Source: Daphnia pulex (lineage: Eukaryota; Arthropoda; Branchiopoda; Diplostraca; Daphniidae). Taken from it: a stretch of 64,000 nucleotides of DNA. The stretch is taken from the NCBI RefSeq assembly GCF_021134715.1, contig NC_060017.1, positions 2,294,001 through 2,358,000 of the forward strand. The letters are read 5' to 3'. Shown here piece after piece: positions 48,760-62,400 of this stretch. How positions within the stretch are numbered: position 1 is the stretch's first letter; every line of letters starts with the position of its first letter. The notes below the pieces were generated by a model. It was not told the origin of the DNA, searched no databases, and saw only the letters and a program-made list of their open reading frames with translations. Made by a program: the position numbers and the translations under genes.

Positions 48760-51700
48760 TCAGAGTAAAGAGCTTGTCACTGGACCCTGAAAAGTAAATA
48801 ACAGCAAATTTTGTATAAATAAAATCAACGGTGTGTTGTACAAATTTACAAACAAATGTCTGATATTGACTTACTTCATCAGTGGAACTATTCTTACGAC
48901 GAAAAGTACTGCTATTAAGTTGCACAGCAGAGAGTTCGGCAGAACTTCTAATACTTCCAATTGCTTTAGTAAAAATACTCACTATAGTTCCGAGAGTAAG
49001 AACAATCAGCATACCAGTCACCGTGTACCAAAGATATGAAATTCTTAAAAGAATAAACGGCTCATCTTTTCTAAATTGATTAATTTTTATGACTCGAGAA
49101 GAGTAAGCAGTGAAAGATGGTATTATCAATACTTATAATCAGATGTTGAATTGGTAAAAAAGTAAGAGCTCTCAGTAGATCCGTTGTAAGCGGAGCAATT
49201 GTCAATGCTGAATGGTTTCATCTGATTGTTATGAACGATTCCACTCGATTTTGCAATTTGCGCGCTTACTCCTAGCCACATCATGAATCCAAAGGCAGTT
49301 AACATGCCCACTCCAGCTCCCTTTTCAGAGAAATATAGCAAACGTTACGGTTACTTCATATTTTCTACGTTTTTTTTTTTTTAATTTAGTAAAAACAATT
49401 TACGACAGAATTTGCACAAGGAACGAATATTCCAAGAGTAAAAACCCCTAAGATCGATCCAGCTACAGCGCCGTCGAAACTCAACGTGGCCTGCGTAAAA
49501 GTGATAAAAATAAATTTAAGTAAAATACGCAATTTAACCATATTAGGTTCTTATTTGATACATACGTCTAAAATGGTTTTAATGTGAGAAACAAGAAAAA
49601 CCATACTAAAACTAAGAATTCCAAATACGAGAGACACTGCTTTGACAAGGCGAGTAGCAGTCTGGTCCAACATGTTTGGGAATACGGGTCGAATGAAATC
49701 TTCCAGTATAACAAGAGCTACCGCATTCAAGACACTAGATAAAGTGCTGTGGTAAAATAAGAAACACACAAACATAAAGTATTTCTGATATTTAATATTC
49801 AGGGAAAATGCAATAACTAATTAGCCAGTGAACCTGAGAGCACCACTGAAAATACCGGCTACAAACAATCCGGGAAGTCCGGGAAAATCTCCAAGCACGT
49901 CCATGACAAAAAATGGAACTATTTGGTCAGCTTTATCAATTACCTATTAAAAAGAAATTCGGGAATTATGCATCAATACTGATACATACTCAATACATTA
50001 GCGTATGTAGAAGCGATGCACCGTAAAATACAGTATAACGTATATTTATACGATACCGTATAAATAATTCAACACATTTTTTGGGCATAAATTATTTCAG
50101 AGGCTTACCTGGGCAGTCAAAGGATCGCAATCGAAATATTTCGAATACATGACTAAACCAACAAATCCACAAAGATATATTATTCCACAAACAGCGACCA
50201 GGTTACTCCACATGGATCTGGTTTGGAAAAATGTAGGTACCAAAATTTGTAAATTTTTAATAACTTTTTTTTTTCAGTCGATTCGTACATTTTTGCACTG
50301 CGGAGTGTTTTCATCACAAGAAATCGTTGAACAGTGGTCTGGTCTACTGCATACCAACTCATCCAGTAGAAGAAGCCTCCAATGACAAGAGACCATACCT
50401 ACAAGACCCCTAAAATAAATCTAGTTTCCATAATTAACAGACAAGTAAACAAAATATTTACCGTGTGGGGAGTTGTGGGGTCGATATCGATGCTACATAT
50501 CAAAGTGCAGAGTTTACCCAAAGCGAGTTCAAATTTAGATTTCTTGAACAAATTTACTTCAAAAGTTCAATGCGAGACGAGTTAAAATTGCGGTCCCACA
50601 CAGTTCTCAGGCCGCCAACGTCTATCACCCCCTTGACGATCAAAATTATAATGGACCCATACATCATTAAGAACTGTATAGTATCGGTCCAAACAACAGC
50701 TTTGATCCCACCCTGTAACATATCAAAGCCAGTTTTTGCAATAATCATAAATTAGCAGTCCTATATAGTTAGACTCTGCTTTTAATTTACGAGTGCTGTG
50801 TAGAATGTGCAGACGGCGAATAAAATTCCGACTGAAATCAAGGTATTGATTCCTGTAACTAAACAAAGTTAAAAAAAAAATAAGACATACCCTCACAGTT
50901 TTCGTAATAACATAAATGAAATGGTTTATGTCTAGTAAAAGCGGTAAATACTACCTTGTCTCAGCGCCCAAGAAGGTCCGACGGCAACAATCGATAGATA
51001 CAATAACTATTAAGAACGTTAGCCTTTAACTATAACTTTATACGGGGATTCAGATAAATTGCGTTCATGTTACCTGCTTTACCACGAACAGCATAGACGC
51101 AAGCCGTCTGATGACAGGGTTGAATCGTATCTCGAGATACTTCAGGACAAATACAAAGGCAAATCGCAACAAATTATGGTTATCCAATCATTGATTAACG
51201 TACACAATGTACAACAACACACCTGATTTGCTGAAACAATTTTCAAACGATGGAAAATAGGCAAATATAATTGAGTCGCTGCGGCTATGGAAAGGACGGC
51301 AGAAACGGTTAACCAAATGTACATTGTTCCGTTTAGGTAAACTTCTGTCGGGGCACCTAACAATGTCGTCGCTGAAATTGAGCTAAAAAAAAATAAGAAA
51401 ATTGAACCGTCTGTTGAATTATTTTATTCTTTCTCGTCTGATTTATTTATTAATTTTTTGTTACAGCTACACAAGAAGCAGTTCGAAGGCTAACAAGTCA
51501 CAAGTGCTTACTAGAGAATAGCATACAACATTAGCGGATTTTTTTAAACACGGATGTTTGATTCGCACCGTGATTGGGGTTTAATTATTTTACTTCTTCA
51601 TTCAAGGCTTTTAGTAAAAATTTGTAAAATAATGGGAAACGAAGCAGGAAGATTTTCCCTAAAATGTCAAAGTATAAACTGGAATGTTTTCCGAATCCCG

Positions 51701-51952
51701 AGATATTTTGAAGCAGTGGAAAATGGAAAGCTGTGGCACAATGAAAAACTACAAAACGTACCTAGCGGCAAGAGACATGGCTACGGGGAAGATGGGCATC
51801 TTTCTTCCACCCATCAGGTAGTCGGAGGTCGAACCGCTGGCGCCACGCCAAGCGTGATAGATTCCGACTAGCGAAGACACGACGAGAGTCAAAGCAAACA
51901 GAAAATAATCCACCCAGGTGAACAGTTTCGGCCAAGAATCGGACGTTGCCAT
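48760..51952 (-). CDS. SLC5-family Na+-coupled solute cotransporter, copy 1
   Basis: Plasma-membrane sodium/solute symporter of the SMCT/SMVT branch (monocarboxylate, multivitamin or iodide); the substrate cannot be read from the sequence. Fifteen exons: 51952-51762, 51382-51223, 51139-51074, 51006-50955, 50858-50791, 50712-50558, 50492-50462, 50398-50289, 50217-50109, 49943-49834, 49746-49566, 49490-49404, 49320-49133, 49070-48875, 48786-48760. All borders are GT-AG with agreeing phases, giving about 576 aa, a normal SLC5 length. Motifs include [20 protein letters not shown] (TM1), [69 protein letters not shown] and [18 protein letters not shown]. About 13 membrane segments are expected. The last exon is tiny and ends PVTSSLL. 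A paralogue lies 1.75 kb upstream. Confidence 0.9.
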
Positions 51953-51974
51953 GATTTCTGCGCTTGTTGGATTT

Positions 51975-53700
51975 TCTGTGGAGTCAAGCCAGTAATTTAT
52001 AAATGCACACGGATCACGAATTTAGATCAAATAAATTTTTTTAATCAACGCTTTAAACTTTGGCTTGGACGCAGAAGGAGAGTCGAGTTTGAGTTTGACC
52101 GTTTCTCAAGAACCTGATTCAGTTGAATGCCGCTATTTCCCTCAGCACAGATAAGAATACTGAGTTTGTTTTTTACTGCTCGTTTTTTTTTTCGAGATAG
52201 TTTTTTTAACCTTACCTCCATTTTTAGAGAAACGCCCATCTAGTTCCTTATTTGTATTTTGTTCGTGTCCTCTATGACCTCTCGCCTTAACTGAGACTTT
52301 TCTTTTTTTTCTCATCTTAAATTCTTATTATTTTGTGTAATAAAATTTGAAATGTAGTTTTAATTCACGATTTTATTTTTTTAAATTAGAAAATGTAATT
52401 ACGTCCTTCGATAATCTATTGAGAAAATTCGTTCATGACAATATCGTGATTTCTCCAGAAATAAAAAATGTGTTTGAAGTAGAGAAAGGTTTGTTCACAG
52501 TTCGGGAGTCGAAATCCTACAATGATGAATAACCATTGCTTATCTTGCGTGCAACAGTACATACTATGCGAACGCACTATACGAGCTAACTAGTCCTTTA
52601 CATTTTATGTCTGTTCGCAGAACAAGAACCCAGCTTTTGGTATATTGTTAGTAACAACAATTCTGTTAGTTGAACTCGTATAGCTATCATTACACGCACA
52701 ATTCCAGGCAACTCGAATTAATGATCGAAGCTGGATGCTTGCCCCCCATCACTTTGAGGATGTTTATCCGTTAATGGTCAAAAACTTTAGATTAGCTCGT
52801 TTCGCCAACTGGCGGAATTGGCGAATAAAAGTTTCTCCTAACGCGGGAATCGAACTCGATGACGGATCTCATCGTGATACCTTTGGATCAGTAGGCGACG
52901 ACTTATCCAACAAACCTATCCACCCTTCATAAAACTGGCTTTAATTTATCTAAGCCCATAGGGACAAAAAATTAACTGCTCCAAAGTTAGCATTAATTTA
53001 GTGCTCTCCAAAAATAAGTGCTCAAAATTTAGTGCTCTCTCGCATCCGTAAGTCCCTAGCTAGAACAAGTTTTCAAAAATTCAAAAACTAACGTGTAGGT
53101 TTCACACACGCGGTAAAGTCCTAAATTAATTTGAAGACGGCTAGCGTTAGAACAAAAACATAAACGCCTGTTATGATAAAAAAACCTTATCTGAGAAAAA
53201 TACTGATGTGTACGACTACGCAACCATTACACAATGTTAAAATAAACAGGTCACAGAAAAAGGAGGAGAGGAAATTATTTGCGGTGGACAATTATAGCTA
53301 TATCTATATATCGAATCACTGGCAGAGTGGGCACTCATTTTCTTATAATCGATACTTTCGTCAAGTAATACGAAGTTTTATCATGGCAGTAGGTTGGAAT
53401 TTGAATCGATGTATCGACTTGGCTTATAAAGGAAGATAAGAGAATCTAAGAAAGATGAATAAATCTCGCGACTGAAAAAAAAAACTAGACGAACACGATC
53501 GACTGATAAATAGATTAATACTATATGAATGCGGGATATATACCGTACGAAGATCACAGCAACGGGAGCCGACATTTATCGATTGGCAAAGCAGTCGACC
53601 TATTGTATTGTCAACAGTCACGTTAAATTGATTGCCTTACACGTCGACGGCATCTTCAAGGAAAAAGTTGTTTTTTGAAAAATTGAAGACGCTAATCGAG
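51975..53700. other. spacer between the two SLC5 genes
   Basis: Should hold the promoter and 5' UTR of copy 1 and the 3' UTR of copy 2. ORFs at 52347-52532 and 52735-52932 (+) are unrecognised. A perfect hairpin TTCGCCAA-CTGGCGGAA-TTGGCGAA lies at about 52800-52824. TTTAGTGCTCTC occurs twice near 53000-53040. Confidence 0.5.
52840..52925 (-). repeat. possible tRNA-derived SINE relic
   Basis: On the minus strand, GAGTTCGATTCCCGC resembles the T-arm/B-box of a tRNA. It lies about 60 nt downstream of GTCGTCGCCTACTGATCC. I could not fold a complete cloverleaf and found no anticodon stem, so a functional tRNA is unlikely. Confidence 0.2.
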
Positions 53701-53701
53701 T

Positions 53702-56700
53702 CTATTGAGAAAATTCATTCATGGCGAAGACTTGGTTCACTTGTGCCTGAAACACGATTCCAGTCGACAATTCATAAATCATAATGAGGAAACATTCAAT
53801 TAAATTATTTCTTGTTTTAATGCAGATAATTTCGGCGATTATTAATTTACCATCTCAGTGGACGAGTTGTTTTTAATATTAGCGACACCGTCGTTAAGTT
53901 CCTCGGTAGAGAGTTGTGTACTGTTTCTAATAATGTTAATGGCTTGACTTACGAGACTCACTAATGTTCCAAGAGTAAGGACAATCAGCATTCCAATCAC
54001 TGTGTACCATAAGTATGAAATCCTCAAGAGAATGAAAGGCATTTCTTCTTGCCTGTATAGAAAGTAAGAAAAATTACAAAAAGAATGTTGAATCTGCCCT
54101 TTGAAATTTATTTACTCATTAGCCATTGTCAAATTGTGCAAGTTTGTGCTCAGTTGAAAAGAATTTGAAGTCCCATTATAAGCAGGACAATTGTCGGTGC
54201 TGAAAGATTTCATTTGGCTGTTATGAACAACCCCACTGGATTTGGCGATCTGAGTACTCAGTAGAAGCCACATCATCAATCCAAAGGCAGTTAGTATACC
54301 CACTCCAGCCCCCTAATAACAAAATATGGATCTGATTAATAATATATGACGTTAAAATTGACTCGACAGACCGTACGACTTTCGATCATTACATAAATCA
54401 TTGGCAAAGATACTTACGGCAGGATTGGCGAACGGAACGAAAATACCGAGAGTGAAAACACCTAGGATCGATCCGGCCACAGCTCCATCAAAACTCACCG
54501 TTGCCTGCACAGAATAGCGGGGTACAGTAGAGATGGTCATTTATTAGGAGGAGCACATATAACTGTAATTTAATATGCTTACGTCTAATATGGTCTTCAC
54601 TTGAGCAACAAGGAAAACCATACTGAAGCTGAGGCCGCTAAATAGCAGAGACACTCCTTTAACGAGACGAGTAGCGGTTTGATCCGGCATATTTGGAAAG
54701 TAAGGCCGGATGAAATCTTCATAAACTACAAGGGCCACCGCATTCATGACACTTGAAATTGTGCTGTATTATTCGCATCATTGTCATTGTCATTGTAAGG
54801 GGAGCACGAAAAGCTAGATTCAGGATTCTTCAAAATAAATAATCATCGGTATTTTCAATAATGGAATTAACCTGAGAGCGCCGCTTAAGATGCCTGCAAC
54901 AAAGAGTCCGGGAAGACCAGGATAGTCACCAAGCACATCCATAACGTAAAAAGGAACTATCTGGTCTGCTTTATTAATCACCTAGAAAACAAATAATTCA
55001 TCGTGACTTTTTATTGTACATACACTTGAAAAGGATGCCAAGCTTTACGTACCTGGGATGTCAAAGGATCGCAATCAAAATATCTAGAGTACATGACTAA
55101 ACCAACACATCCACAGAGAAAAATGATCCCACACACAAAGACCATGTTAATCCACATCGATCTGTGTCCCAAAGAAAAAGAAAAATGTGATCAATATTCG
55201 TCGACATTAACAGTCTCCACAAGTACCCATTTTACATCTGTGCGCTGCGTAGTGAAGGCATGGCGAGTGATCGTTGTACGGCAGTCTGATCCACTGCATA
55301 CCAACTCAACCAATAAAATAAGCCACCGATGGCAAGCGACCAAACCTGTAGCGTCCCACATTTCACCAATTTTGAATCAGCTACGAGCGCATATTCTCTA
55401 AATGTATTACCGTATGTGGAGTTGTAGGGTCGGTATCGATGCTAAAAATAAAAATGAAAACTGTGAGAAAAACAATATAATAATTTGAATAAATCGGAAC
55501 ACTAAGGAGATAATACTTGAAGAGTTCTATGCGGGAAGAGTTATAATTACGCTCCCAAACAATTCCCAGACCGCCAACGTCCGACACCCCTTTGATTAGT
55601 AGCATGATGATTGATCCATAAATCAATATAATTTGTATGGTGTCTGTCCAGACAACTGCTTTGATTCCTCCCTGTCAAAAGAAAGCCCAATAAACTATTT
55701 TTGTAGAGTAGCCTAATGAGTAATTAAAAATGTATCATTTTCTTGTATATAGATATGCATACGATTGCTGTGTAGAAGGTGCAAACGCCGAACAGAATAC
55801 CAACTGATACGTAGGCATTAATTCCCGTGACTAGATGCACAATATCAAAAACAGAAAAATCTATGCAGTGTACTGTACTTGACATTTAATTAGTTACACT
55901 ACCTTGGCTAAGAGCCAGCGAAGGTCCATACGCCACTATCGATAAATACAACAACTGTCGAGAAAATGTCATAATAAAATGTCTTGATTATTATCAGTGG
56001 GTTTATTTTACCTGTTTCACCACAAAGAGTATCGTAGTAATGCGTCGAATGACAAGATTGAATCGTATCTCCAAGTACTGTGCATAAAATACAATAAGAT
56101 GAAAAAAAAATCTAATAAGAACAGGATTTCATTATACCTGATTTGCTGAAACAAGTTGCAATCGGTAAAATATAGGTAAATAGATGTAACTCGCAATCGG
56201 AGTGCAAAGAAGAACAGAAGATATGAACCACAGATACATAGTCCCATTCGTGTAGATGTCTGTAGGTCCGCCGAGTAGTGTCGTAGCTGAAAATGAACTG
56301 AAATCATTCGCGCAAAAACAAAAACATTTAAAACTTCCATCTCTCTCTGATGGGTAGCAGGATTTCTTTTATTAAGGAGTTGTTTTTTTTAAGACGGTTT
56401 ATAGGCAAATGTTTTCTTTTCATTCGTTGCGCAATCTCGAAATGGCATAGCAACACCGTTGAGTCGGATCGGTCAATAATCGGTAAAGGACTACAAAGTA
56501 AAAAAATACACTGTTATGCAGTAGATACCTGGCGGCAAGAGACATGGCTACGGGTAAGATGGGCATCTTTCTTCCACCCATCAGGTAGTCAGAGGTCGAA
56601 CCGCTGGCGCCACGCCAAGCGTGATAGATTCCGACTAGCGAAGACACGACGAGAGTCAAAGCAAACAGAAAATAATCCACCCAGGTGAACAGTTTCGGCC

Positions 56701-56719
56701 AAGAATCGGACGTTGCCAT
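53702..56719 (-). CDS. SLC5-family Na+-coupled solute cotransporter, copy 2
   Basis: Paralogue of the gene at 48760-51952. Exons: 56719-56529, 56297-56138, 56077-56012, 55954-55903, 55830-55763, 55671-55517, 55441-55411, 55345-55236, 55161-55053, 54981-54872, 54763-54583, 54504-54418, 54312-54116, 54052-53851, 53746-53702. Exons 1-12 have exactly the same lengths as in copy 1; only exons 13-15 differ. Predicted protein about 587 aa. Motifs match copy 1: [66 protein letters not shown]. The extracellular loop in exon 13 has N-glycosylation sites (NGT, NLT). The C-terminus (AQVNQVFAMNEFSQ) is unrelated to copy 1. If the exon 14 donor is not used, a TAA follows three codons later at 53842. Confidence 0.9.
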
Positions 56720-57179
56720 GATTTCTGCGCTTGCTGGAATTTCGACGGAATTAAAATTTAATAAATTAATCGCTTTAATTCAATAAAACACCTGGATGAA
56801 ATCGTTGTTACACTGACTGGACGCGGAGTCGAACTGCAACTGCCTCTTTCACCTATTTTAGTCGACTGCCGGGGATTTTGGATGCGCATTTCTCTCCGTT
56901 TGTTTGCCGTATCTTTTTTTGAACCTTTCACTGCTCTCGGGTTCTTCACAATCAAACTATTTGATCGTTGCATCTATTCTTCTACACATGGCCTTCAAAC
57001 CTGTTTCCCTAACATTGTTGAGCTATTCTAACTGTTTTACATTTCTCCCCACCGAAACTACAGCGCTCTAGTAGTACTTGTTTCGGTTTGGCAGCTCGAG
57101 GCTACATGTACGCTACTGAATTTACACATCCGTGTGGGAAAATTTCAATCAATAACAACCCGCAATCAGACTGATGTAA

Positions 57180-57212
<33 letters not shown>

Positions 57213-58656
57213 CGACCAGATAAAAATATTTCAGACCAGTTAGTATAAAATAAATGCCTGGAGCTGCTATAAATGAGTAAAAAAATATTGTGGTCAAGTA
57301 TGGGTTTAATAATTGATCAGTGAGACTCAAATGGCACCAAAAAAGCTTGTATATCGTTTTTCTTTGTCGTACGTTTTCTGAACTACACTTCCCATGAAGG
57401 ATGAATCCCTTTTATAATTTGTCTCACGAGTTCTTTTTTACTCAGTCCAAGGCCCGTTAGAACCCATAGGGTAATGGGCTAAAAGAAATGGTCCTGATCG
57501 CTTAGTTCGTAGCTTACTCTTATTATATGGTTGGTTTTCATAGGCATTTTAAACTTTTGGGTTTTATTTTTATTTTCTTGACCAGCGAGTGCCGCCACCT
57601 TTGGAGTTGCACTCTAAACATTTCAGTCTCATCTTGTATCGCTGAGCTGTGTTATGCAACCTTCGCGAGTTGCTGCTTGTACAAATGGAAACAAATTAGC
57701 TTATTTCGCCTTGAACAGCCAAGAAGCGCAATAAGTATTACGAAAAAGAAGTAAGTAAATCCCCGTGAAAAAATTTGTTAGAATTGTGAATAATCAGCAG
57801 TTCCATCTTTGAGCTGCGTTAAGGATTACTTGCACCGTAAGTCAAGCCCAATAATAGTTAGTCGTTAAAAATCTAAGGGACATCAGACAGTACCAATATA
57901 GCCCAGCACAAAATGTCGTAGCGCTAACCGACAAATAATAAGCGCAACGGTGCGAAAATGTTCAAATGATTTCGGAGAACGCGGCGGGATGAAATGAGTG
58001 GCAATTTCCTAGCGGGGCAACACTGACGCACAAGACGGAACGTAAGTGCAGTGCAACTGCACAGCGAATTTCTGTCTCGTCACCGTAGAAAATGTGTCGC
58101 TGTCGCAGCCCAACCCCGAAAGAAAGAAAAAAATAATAATAAATTTTCTTTTGTGTCGTTGCTCGTCTTCTTTGTTGCGCTAACCACAAATGATGATAAC
58201 GATGATGGGGAAATTCATATTTAAATCACAAACGATAAGTGGATCTCATCTCTCACTAAGCCACATGAATTCGAAGTGTAAATCTTAAAAGACTTGGAAA
58301 CCTTAAATATTAAAATGAAATCATTAAAACACAAAACAAAAAAGGGACATAGAAGGGGGGAGAAAAGAAGAAATTGAAGGGTGTGACGGACTTTGCACAC
58401 CGGAGCCGAGAAATAACCGCATCGAAAAGACGGCCGGTCAACTTCAAAGGCGTTTCATAGAGTACATCACTATATCCATGAACAACATGTACTGCTGCTT
58501 GCTGTATGCACTATGCATGTATATACAAAGGTGTAGGTGTACTAGGTAGGTGTGTTTAAAACCCCTCCCCAACTGATGTCCGAAAGCAATCAGTCCATTC
58601 AGCTAGGTCCCGGGCGTGTATGCGATGCTCATTATTATACTGAGGCTGTGGCGGCA

Positions 58657-58709
58657 ATGGTCTCGCAGACAAACACGGCGGAGTCGAAATGTCTCGACTC
58701 TGTGTTTAG
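58657..58709 (+). CDS. candidate first coding exon of a downstream gene
   Basis: ATGGTCTCGCAG opens a frame encoding MVSQTNTAESKCLDSVF that ends at a near-perfect donor, TTTAG|GTAAGAGG. It lies in a GC-richer patch after a TCAGT initiator-like sequence (58590-58600). The next exon was not found in the window, so this is only a suggestion. Confidence 0.2.
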
Positions 58710-59460
58710 GTAAGAGGACATAAAACAAAGTTTAATACTTTGTTTTGAACACTGGACGTCACTACATGTGTATGGTATAAGCACTTGTATTTGTTTCTAC
58801 TGATTTTGTATTTTCTACCCCTTTTTCTTCTTCTTCTTGGGTTTTATTTCTTAAAGGTGCGGCACTTTCTCTGTGTTTGCCCCCCTTTCAATCTCTTTCA
58901 GTACACGTACATATACATCTGTTATTACGATTGTTCCTCCGACTCTATGGAAGGGTTTTTTTCTTCTCTATTTTGGGGGGTCTCTGTGCCGAGCTGTGAG
59001 GCCGTCGGTAATTTGAGGGGTCATTAAATGGTGTGTATGTGTATCGCCTTGTTCTTTCTCGCCTTCAAACGTTTCTACAAACAGACAGATAGATCTGTAC
59101 ACTCTACCCTTCTCTCCCTACATGCTTGCTGCACTGTCTGAACGATATAGTGCGCATAGACCTATGTATCTCTAACCTCGGCTCCTCCATGGCGGTATAT
59201 ATGGCGGGTCAGACGCGGTGCCCTCTCTCTCTCTCTTTTCTCTCCTCCCTTATTTATCCAACCCGTATAGTGAACTCTTCTTTCTTCTCCGGAGAGTGTC
59301 GGTTCTTTCTTTCTTGCCTTCAGTTTGTGTATGTATATAGGCGCCGATACTTGTCAGCAATTACAGGCCGCTTCTTTTCGACACAGTATATATAGCTCTT
59401 TTTGATGTGCAGCCTATTTCCCGCACACTGAAGCATGGACAACACACACATACATGTGTA

Positions 59461-59479
59461 CACACACACACACACACAC
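59461..59479. repeat. (CA)n microsatellite
   Basis: Alternating CA tract following ACATACATGTGTA, next to purine-rich AGAG repeats at 59490-59512. Confidence 0.85.
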
Positions 59480-62400
59480 CTCACCTATAGAGAGAGAAGA
59501 GAAGAGAAAGAGGCCAGGCTAGATCAGGTGGGAGGTTCCAGTCCACTCCAAAGTCTTTTGTTTTTCCTTTGATCTTCTTTTTTAGAGACTTGTCCGCTCA
59601 CACTTTCAAGAAACATCTCGATCCGCCTCCCAAGAAAACCGCGTGCCCGCACCCCAAAAGAGTCCCTTAAAAAAAACAACAAAAAATAAAAAAAAAACAT
59701 AAAGCTTTTTTACACGTATGCGGCGCTAGCTGCGTTTATATATCTATATAGACTTTTCATATTTTCTATACTACCTCCCTGGTAGATTATATTTTCTATG
59801 CCTTATTTTCCCCTATTTTCTTTTCCTTCATGAGACATACGGCGCCGCCGCCGCCGTCTCATCGGCAAAAGATGATCAAAAGCGCACCCCCTTTGAAAAG
59901 TCTTTGACTCGTGCTACGCGGCTCGAGCGCTGCTGGTGGTACTTCATCAACACTCAATTATATAGCGGCGGCAAAGGCTCCGGTAAAGATATTGTTTTGA
60001 ACCTGTCTATCGCGCCTATAGGCCTATATACATGTGTGTAATTGACCGTGTCGGCTATTTTTAGGGGGATGTATACCGTATAGCCTACGCGCCAGTAGAA
60101 ACACAAAGAAATCGAATCGGATATCAACAAACCAATTTGTTTCGATTTAAAACCAAGAGCCAAAAGGGAAGATTTGGAAGCGAACATTTCCGTCTTCGAC
60201 GGCGTCGAAAGAATATTTTTCTTTCAACATTTTTTATTTTTTATTTTGATGAGTGACTGGGTTCAAATGATTCCACAGTATGTCTACAGGATCAAACAGA
60301 TAAGGTAAACATAAGGTTTTGTGCATCTTGGCGCTAGTTATATTGTTCGGTCGCGTCGGACGAATAGCTCTTTCTTCTTTTTCCTTTTCTTTTTACAATG
60401 CAAACTGTCTATAGATATAAAAAAAGAAAAAGAAGATGCCCGCGCTCTTGCGGTCCTGTCATTACCGGCCGATATAGTCCACCACGTTCGGCCTGTAATT
60501 TACTCCAACTCTGCTGGTCAAATTGTTACTACCATCAAAAAGAGAGGGAGGATCTTTTGGGTCTGGTGGTGGAGGTGGTCCTCTCCATACAGTTGGTGGG
60601 GGAAACAAAATTATAAAAAGCCCGGCGTGACACAGCGTCGCCGCCGCCGCCATTGAAGGTCGGAAAGAATATAAGAAAAAAGAAAGGGCGACTCTAGGGG
60701 CGAAAACAACAGATAAGAATAATATAGGAGTGAAAGAGATGGTGAAGATTTCACCTGCTGTTCTTCTTTCTGCCTTGTTGAAAACAGTCTCGAGACTTAT
60801 ATTATTCACATATGTTGCGGTGCCCACTGACAAGAGACAGCGCTCGATGATTTTCTTCTTTTAATTTTCCTTTTTTTTTCTTGAAAATCTTCTGCTTTGA
60901 CCTGTACACAAAACAGTCAGCCAGTAACCCTCTCCCTTTATGTTTCACTGCCGTTCCAGTAGCAGTGGCAAGTGCCAGGATTGTAGTTCGTGGGAATGCA
61001 ACCTCTTGATTCCATCAAGTTTCCGAGTTAGTTGCCAATTTTCTTATCGTGAGCTGCAATCGTCCACGAGGGAAAGTTGTCCTACATGTGAACTATGGGC
61101 GTTATGAATTCTCTTTCGCGCTCCTACGATTAGAAAATGTAGGACGAATATCGCACACACAATGTCAACATGTTGCAGCGAAGAAAGCCAAGTGCCTGGC
61201 GAAGATGAATTGGCTGTTGAAATTTAACTTTGTTGTATTCACCGTGAATGGAGCCGAGCCTTTCCACCGACACGCCAATCGGCAATTGCGTAAGTCACGT
61301 TCGCCTCATCCTGATTGCACGTAAATATCACCCAGACATTTCTTTTTAGCTGATTTATTCACATCTGAATCGTTCATCTCCCGATGATGAGCTTTAGAAA
61401 ATGATTTCAGACGCAATCAGCATTATACCTGGAAGAGCCAAGTTTTATAGCGCATTAGCGATTTGTTTGGATACCTGCCACAAAGTTCACGAGATTGTAA
61501 TTTGATCTGATATCTAGCGGGTTTATTGCCGCTTATATAGGCCTGTGTGTAGATCCTTTTGTTAATCTCTTTAGTTGGTTGCCGCCGCCAAAAGAGATCG
61601 AGGAAACTTTTGCCCATCAACTTTCTTCCAGGCTAAAAATAAGATCAGTGAAAAGAGAATCTATCGTCCCCCCCCCCCCTTGTCTTTCCTAACAAACAAA
61701 TTGGAGATTGAGTGGGGAGAAAAGAAGAAAAAAAAAAGAGTTCCTCGTCTTATTTCGGAAGAGAAAGAAGGAAAGAAACATGGCTATGTGATTAAATGGC
61801 TGGCGCAGCACACACGAACCGGTTGAACTCGCCACGTAACCATTTGACCCCACGCGCGGGAGTTTATCTAATGGTATCTATAGCATTATAAAAAGCTATT
61901 GAGCAGCCCCCCTTATATAAAACTCTAGTCTATCTAGACACAGTGTATACGAGCGGTATTATAGATAAGTATAATACTGCAGTGATCGCGAGCTACGCGT
62001 ATAGATATATATTGACCCTCCTATAAAGTATCTTCAATTTTCTCACCCCTCATCATCATCATCCCCCCCTCATCCTTTTCTTTTGGCTTTCTCTCCTTCT
62101 TTCCTCATAAAAATAAGAAAATGGCTTTTGGGGTTCATCCCCTTAAATCGGTTTGATCACGATATCTTTCTTTCAGCACCAACACAGCTATATATGGATA
62201 TTTTCTGGGATAGAGAGCAGAGCCAGCCCCCCATATGTAGAGCCCGCTCGACTTTTATTCGATAAAGAGCCAGTAATTGAGCCGACGGTTTATGCCTGTA
62301 AGCAGTTACACGACAACGTTGTCGACAATAATCTTTAAAAAAAAATAAAAGTTAAAAAAAAAACTTGGATTTATTGTTAACTCTGACATGCAAATGAGCC

